Shown: positions 5,675 to 8,721 of the stretch, one piece after another | Position numbering within the stretch: the first letter of the stretch is position 1 | Layout of the letters: every line of letters starts with the position of its first letter | Source of the DNA: Chloroflexota bacterium | GTDB taxonomy: Bacteria > Chloroflexota > Dehalococcoidia > E44-bin15 | DNA length: 8,721 bases | Reading direction: 5' to 3' | NCBI GenBank assembly: GCA_015222405.1 | Contig: JADFVG010000011.1 | Span: 1-8,721 of the forward strand | Notes under the pieces: model-generated | The model's database searches: none | The model's input: the letters and a program-made list of their open reading frames with translations, nothing else | What the model was told of the DNA's origin: nothing | Translations under genes and position numbers: made by a program

Positions 5675-5711
5675 CGGTATGGGCTGCAAATTCTGCGGAA
5701 GGAGGATGGCG

Positions 5712-7142
5712 ATGGCCAACATAGAGGCAATTCATCGGTACATCGAAGGGCACGAAGAAGAGCACATAGCAAAAGTGCAGGAATTCCTGCGCCAGCCCAG
5801 CATAAGCGCCGAGAACCTTGGCGTAAGAGAGTGCGCTGAGCTATTGCGGCACTACTATTCGGAACTAGGGTGTCAAGAGGCCGAGCTGGTGCCAACGGAA
5901 GGTCATCCAGGCGTGTGGGCCTACTACGACGCCGGGGCGGAGAAGACTATCGTCAACTACTGCATGTACGATGTGCAGCCAGTGAGCGGAGAAACATGGT
6001 CTTCGCCACCCTTCGAAGCCAACATTGTCACCATGCCGCCCTTTGGCAAGGTAGTCATCAACCGCGGAGCCATCAATAGCAAGGGGCCCTATAGGGCTTG
6101 GCTTAACGCCTTGGAGGCCATCATCGCCGTCGAAGGCAAACTCCCGGTCAACATCATGTTTACCGCCGAGGGTGAAGAGGAGCTGGGCAGCCCTCACTTG
6201 TCCCAGGTCGTAGAGAAATATAGGGACAGACTGAAGAGAGCCGATGCCTGTTTTATGTGTAGCGCCTCCCAGGATCAGGACGGCAAGATAAGGATGTCAC
6301 TGGGAAACAAAGGAATTGTTTACTTGGAGCTGGAATGCTCAGGGAATAGCTGGGGACGAGGCCCACAGCAATATGACATCCACAGCAGCAACAAAGCTAT
6401 CGTGGACAGCCCGGTATGGAGGCTGATGCAGGCGCTATCAACCATGACCTCGCCTGACGGGAATTCTATCCTCATCGATAGCTACTATGACAAGGTCGCT
6501 CCCCCAAGCGAAGAGGACCTTGAGTTGATCGATCGATTGGTAGAGGTTTTCGATGATAGCGTGTGGAAGGAGATGTACAAGGTGGAGAGGTGGATTGGCG
6601 ATGAGAAGGGGAGAGAGCTTCTGATGCGCTATCTGTACTCCACTACATTGAACATCGATGGCATCTGGGGAGGATACACAGGGCCAGGGACAAAGACTGT
6701 TCTGCCTCACAAGGTCACCTGCAAGATAGACACCCGCTTGGTGCCCGATCAGGATTCGAAGGACATCCTTCCCCTGGTTAGGGCCCATCTGGACAAGCAT
6801 GGCTACAGCGACATCGAGGTTCGCACACTCGCCGGCTATGAATGGTCTAAGACAAGCGTCAAGGAGCCTGTAGTTCAAGCCGTACTGAGCGTGTATGAAA
6901 AGTATGGCATCAAGCCTATCATTTGGCCACATACAGGGGGGAGTGTCCCGATGTATCTTTACAGTCGTCCCCCTTTGAACCTGCCCATTTGTATCGGTGG
7001 TTTAGGTCATGGGGGACGTGCCCACAGTCCCGATGAGTATTACGTGATTGAGGGCAATGACAGGGTGGCTGGCCTGGTGAAAGACGAAAAATCCTTCGTC
7101 GATATCTTGTATGCCTTTGCCAATTGGCCAACAGTGAAATAG
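5712..7142 (+). CDS. M20 family metallopeptidase homologue with altered metal ligands
   Basis: A 476-residue full-length member of the M20 fold (ArgE/DapE/CPG2/carnosinase-like). The fold is recognisable from MYDVQPV (85-91), RGAINSKGP (118-126), EGEEELGS (153-160), YDIHSS (221-226) and GRAHSPDE (435-442). The catalytic pair Glu156/Glu157, the dimer-contact His224 and the late His438 are kept. Three usual ligand positions are not: the His of the common GHYDVQP is Met85, the bridging Asp of 'G..D.KG' is Asn122, and the later 'SD' Asp is Ser184 by my alignment. Two-zinc chemistry is therefore doubtful. I recall similar replacements in actinobacterial and chloroflexal relatives, so it may be a subgroup with its own function. 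ATG 5712 is chosen because AAGGAGG (5699-5705) is 6 bases upstream; in-frame ATGs at 5679 and 5706 are less well placed. No signal peptide is seen, so it is cytoplasmic. Confidence 0.85.
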   Translation: MANIEAIHRYIEGHEEEHIAKVQEFLRQPSISAENLGVRECAELLRHYYSELGCQEAELVPTEGHPGVWAYYDAGAEKTIVNYCMYDVQPVSGETWSSPPFEANIVTMPPFGKVVINRGAINSKGPYRAWLNALEAIIAVEGKLPVNIMFTAEGEEELGSPHLSQVVEKYRDRLKRADACFMCSASQDQDGKIRMSLGNKGIVYLELECSGNSWGRGPQQYDIHSSNKAIVDSPVWRLMQALSTMTSPDGNSILIDSYYDKVAPPSEEDLELIDRLVEVFDDSVWKEMYKVERWIGDEKGRELLMRYLYSTTLNIDGIWGGYTGPGTKTVLPHKVTCKIDTRLVPDQDSKDILPLVRAHLDKHGYSDIEVRTLAGYEWSKTSVKEPVVQAVLSVYEKYGIKPIIWPHTGGSVPMYLYSRPPLNLPICIGGLGHGGRAHSPDEYYVIEGNDRVAGLVKDEKSFVDILYAFANWPTVK

Positions 7143-7150
7143 GGGGTATT

Positions 7151-7177
7151 ATGAACGTAGCTTTCTTCAACGTCTAG
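7151..7177 (+). other. Eight-codon ORF MNVAFFNV in the AOR leader
   Basis: ATG 7151 to TAG 7175-7177 encodes MNVAFFNV. An AGGGGG (7141-7146) stands 4 bases upstream, so it could be translated. MNVAFFNV followed, past the stop, by WKS resembles the usual start of D-2-hydroxyacid dehydrogenases (MKVAFFDVE-W-type), so it may be a dead 5' end of such a gene; alternatively it is a leader peptide whose stop enters the next hairpin. Neither reading is proven. Confidence 0.3.
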
Positions 7178-7219
7178 TGGAAAAGTCCGCTAGCGGCGTG
7201 AGAAAAACCCGCTGTTAGC
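7174..7219 (+). promoter_or_regulatory. Two mutually exclusive hairpins ahead of the AOR-like gene
   Basis: CTAGTGGA (7174-7181) pairs with TCCGCTAG (7186-7193) around AAAG, with one G-U pair. GCTAGCGG (7189-7196) can instead pair with CCGC (7209-7212) and TAGC (7216-7219) with a small bulge. The arms overlap at 7189-7193, so only one can form at a time. No T-tract follows the second hairpin, so any control would act on translation or by a factor, not classical termination. Confidence 0.35.
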
Positions 7220-7243
7220 ATAAAAACATAGAGAGGAGGGAAA

Positions 7244-8721
7244 ATGTACGGTTATGCCGGTAAAATGCTAACAGTCAATCTCACCGAGGGAAAGGTGAAA
7301 AAGGAACCCCTGAGAGAGGACCTGGTCCGGGATTGGATTGGAGGCGAGGGTTTTGGTGCCAGGTTGCTATGGGAAAAATTGAAGCCGGGAACAGATCCTC
7401 TATCTCCTGAAAATGTATTGATATTTACCACCACTGCCTTCAGTGGCTCGGTATTCCCCCCGGGATCGCGTACTATCCTAAACTATAAGTCGCCCCTTAC
7501 CGGATTTTATGGACAAAATGCTATGGGGGGGAGCTTTGCCCCTTATCTTAAGTTTGCCGGTTATGACTTGGTGATTATTGAAGGGAGAGCCAAGAAACCG
7601 GTGTACATCTTTATCGATGACGGTGAGGTAGAGATAAGGGACGCAACTCATCTCTGGGGAAAGTTGGGATTAGAGACAGACGAATTATTGATGGAGGAGA
7701 TCGGCGATACCAATATTCAAATCATTCGTATTGGCCCTGCAGGGGAAACATTGAACCGGCTGGCCTCCATGACCTCGGGATATAATCGGGCTTTTGGCAA
7801 GGGAGGTAACGGAGCGGTAGCGGGGTCAAAAAACCTCAAGGCAATTGTCGTTCGGGGCACAGGTCGCATCCCTGCCTATGACCCGCTGGCACTGAGGGAT
7901 ACTGCCTCTAGAGTTGATCAAACATGTAAGGAAGAGTCAGGTGCTTTAATGAGTCAATCCCAGCTTCATTGGGGGAACCAGATTTATACCCTTACCATGG
8001 GCATCCCAAGCCGTCACTTTCAGCAGGGCTCCTGGGATAAAGGCGAGAGTCTATACGGTGAAAACATAATGGAACAGCTTTATACCGGTGAAAACTATTA
8101 TTGCTGGGGTTGCCCGGTAAAAGCGGGAAAAGTTCTATCACCGAAGAAAGGCCCCTATAAAGGACATAAAGTTGATGTGAAAATCGAGGCAGATTGGGCC
8201 TGGGGCTACAATATGATGATCGATGACCTGGACGTGCTTTGTGAGATTTGGTACCTATGCGGTGAATATGGAGTCGATATCAACGGCAGCGCCGAATGGG
8301 CAGGATGGCTTGCTGAGTGCCAGGAGCGGGGCATTATAACCCCTGAGGATGTCGGAGGCTTAGAAGTAAAGTTCGGTGACGGCGAGTCCTGCATCAGGCT
8401 GCTAAAAGCCATTTTTGCCCGAGAAGGATTTGGGGACGTACTGGCTGAGGGACCAAAGATAGCGGCAGAAAGACTGGGCAAAGGAACGGGGAAATACGTC
8501 ATGCACTCCAAAGGCTCGCCACTGGAAGCTGAGGAGTTCAGGGCAGATAAGGCACTTTTGCTTGGCACCGCTGTTCAGGAGAGAGGCGGCTGCGTGAATA
8601 GAGGCTGGACTTACGGCATTTCTTACGGCAGTGTACTTCAGTCAGATGTTACCGGGCTTGAGGAAAAGCCCGATCCCCTGCAGGAGAAGGGCATTGCAAA
8701 ATGGCTCAAGCCTTACAGGGA
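7244..8721 (+). CDS. Aldehyde:ferredoxin oxidoreductase-like protein (3' end beyond window)
   Basis: The first 492 codons of a protein of the AOR family, normally about 600-620 residues, open to the window edge. These are cytoplasmic tungsto- or molybdo-bispterin enzymes that oxidise aldehydes to acids with ferredoxin, or related redox reactions. Family features: the N-terminal LTVNLTEG (9-16), GGEGFGARLLW (33-43), AMGGSFAPYLKFAGYD (93-108), the pterin-binding-type AFGKGGNGAVAGSKNLKAI (183-201) and YLCGEYGVDINGS (337-349). The [4Fe-4S] motif normally CxxCxxxC reads C287-W-G-C290-P-V-K-A294, so the third Cys is Ala; the fourth cluster Cys would lie just past the edge. The region around 420-460 diverges from well-known AORs, pointing to a separate subfamily. 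ATG 7244 follows AGGAGGG (7234-7240) closely. Substrate and metal are unknown. Confidence 0.85.
   Translation, partial: MYGYAGKMLTVNLTEGKVKKEPLREDLVRDWIGGEGFGARLLWEKLKPGTDPLSPENVLIFTTTAFSGSVFPPGSRTILNYKSPLTGFYGQNAMGGSFAPYLKFAGYDLVIIEGRAKKPVYIFIDDGEVEIRDATHLWGKLGLETDELLMEEIGDTNIQIIRIGPAGETLNRLASMTSGYNRAFGKGGNGAVAGSKNLKAIVVRGTGRIPAYDPLALRDTASRVDQTCKEESGALMSQSQLHWGNQIYTLTMGIPSRHFQQGSWDKGESLYGENIMEQLYTGENYYCWGCPVKAGKVLSPKKGPYKGHKVDVKIEADWAWGYNMMIDDLDVLCEIWYLCGEYGVDINGSAEWAGWLAECQERGIITPEDVGGLEVKFGDGESCIRLLKAIFAREGFGDVLAEGPKIAAERLGKGTGKYVMHSKGSPLEAEEFRADKALLLGTAVQERGGCVNRGWTYGISYGSVLQSDVTGLEEKPDPLQEKGIAKWLKPYR

Larger units (their letters stand above)
5381..5711. other. Gene-poor spacer with recombinase-like remnant sequence
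   Basis: No + strand gene is convincing here. On the minus strand a frame stays open through the region and spells LEQGAFIPFEAEQ near 5649-5611 and GRGRSFIKKI near 5484-5458. It thus shares LEQ, a G(A/T)FI...EQ pattern and RSFIKKI with the recombinase remnant at 2542-2628, but with about 110 extra bases between the shared ends. It has no start, domain or ribosome binding site that I trust. The region also holds the repeat copy, a weak promoter candidate and a terminator-like structure, listed separately, and the ribosome binding site of the M20 gene (AAGGAGG, 5699-5705). Confidence 0.5.

Noticed and set aside
5679..5711. N-terminal extension MGCKFCGRRM of the M20 protein as a zinc-binding lead
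   Set aside because: The ribosome site AAGGAGG lies within this stretch and points to ATG 5712; M20 proteins do not carry such an extension.
5185..5895. Long minus-strand frame of 236 codons
   Set aside because: It overlaps the ends of two well-supported + strand genes, has no ribosome site or coherent domain, and most of it is shadow coding. Only its middle shows similarity to the recombinase remnant.
1..8721. CRISPR arrays, rRNA genes, complete insertion sequences or replication origins
   Set aside because: No regularly spaced repeats, rRNA-like sequence, intact transposase or origin-like repeat clusters were seen on either strand.

Overview
The window reads like an anaerobic bacterium with moderately GC-rich chromosomal DNA. 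The main clues are an aldehyde:ferredoxin oxidoreductase-type protein, the tail of an NDP-forming acyl-CoA synthetase, a DrrAB-type exporter and a divergent M20 peptidase. The gene content and the style of several proteins (cold-shock protein without the usual aromatic start, M20 subgroup) remind me of Chloroflexota/Dehalococcoidia from sediment or groundwater. That assignment is inference only. All intact genes lie on the + strand.

Layout. (1) Bases 2-91 are the last 29 codons of an acyl-CoA synthetase-like protein. They are followed by about 250 bases with no convincing gene and one terminator-like hairpin. (2) 338-2124 is a two-gene ABC exporter operon (ATPase and ABC-2 permease) joined by a 4-base overlap. 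(3) A near-consensus sigma70-type promoter (TTGACA-17-TATACT) and a 9-bp leader hairpin precede a 70-residue cold-shock protein (2272-2484). (4) 2485-2883 is a scrap-yard: the C-terminal end of a serine recombinase-like gene on the minus strand, a 60-codon piece of an S9 peptidase, and the promoter plus 5' half of a tRNA-Ala(GGC) that breaks off just after the anticodon loop. (5) Directly behind the broken tRNA comes a coupled two-gene module, a MoxR-type AAA+ ATPase (2922-3782) and a VWA protein with a CobT-like arrangement (3779-5380). (6) 5381-5711 is a gene-poor spacer. It carries a second copy of a 22-base sequence also found at 2545-2566, so the repeats bracket the AAA+/VWA module in direct orientation. 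(7) 5712-7142 is an M20-family protein whose usual metal ligands are largely replaced. (8) A 100-base leader with two competing hairpins and a tiny ORF precedes an aldehyde:ferredoxin oxidoreductase-like gene that runs off the right edge (7244-8721).

How the parts fit. The most unusual block is 2540-5660. It looks like a recombined segment in which a gene pair of the AAA+/VWA remodelling type has come to sit behind the promoter of a destroyed tRNA gene, so the tRNA half would be the mRNA leader of the module. No third partner or obvious substrate gene is adjacent. The VWA protein carries a metalloprotease-like N-terminal signature in which the catalytic Glu is Ala. The M20 protein and the AOR-like protein also each lack residues normally needed for metal or cluster binding, so family names here should not be taken as proof of the usual chemistry.
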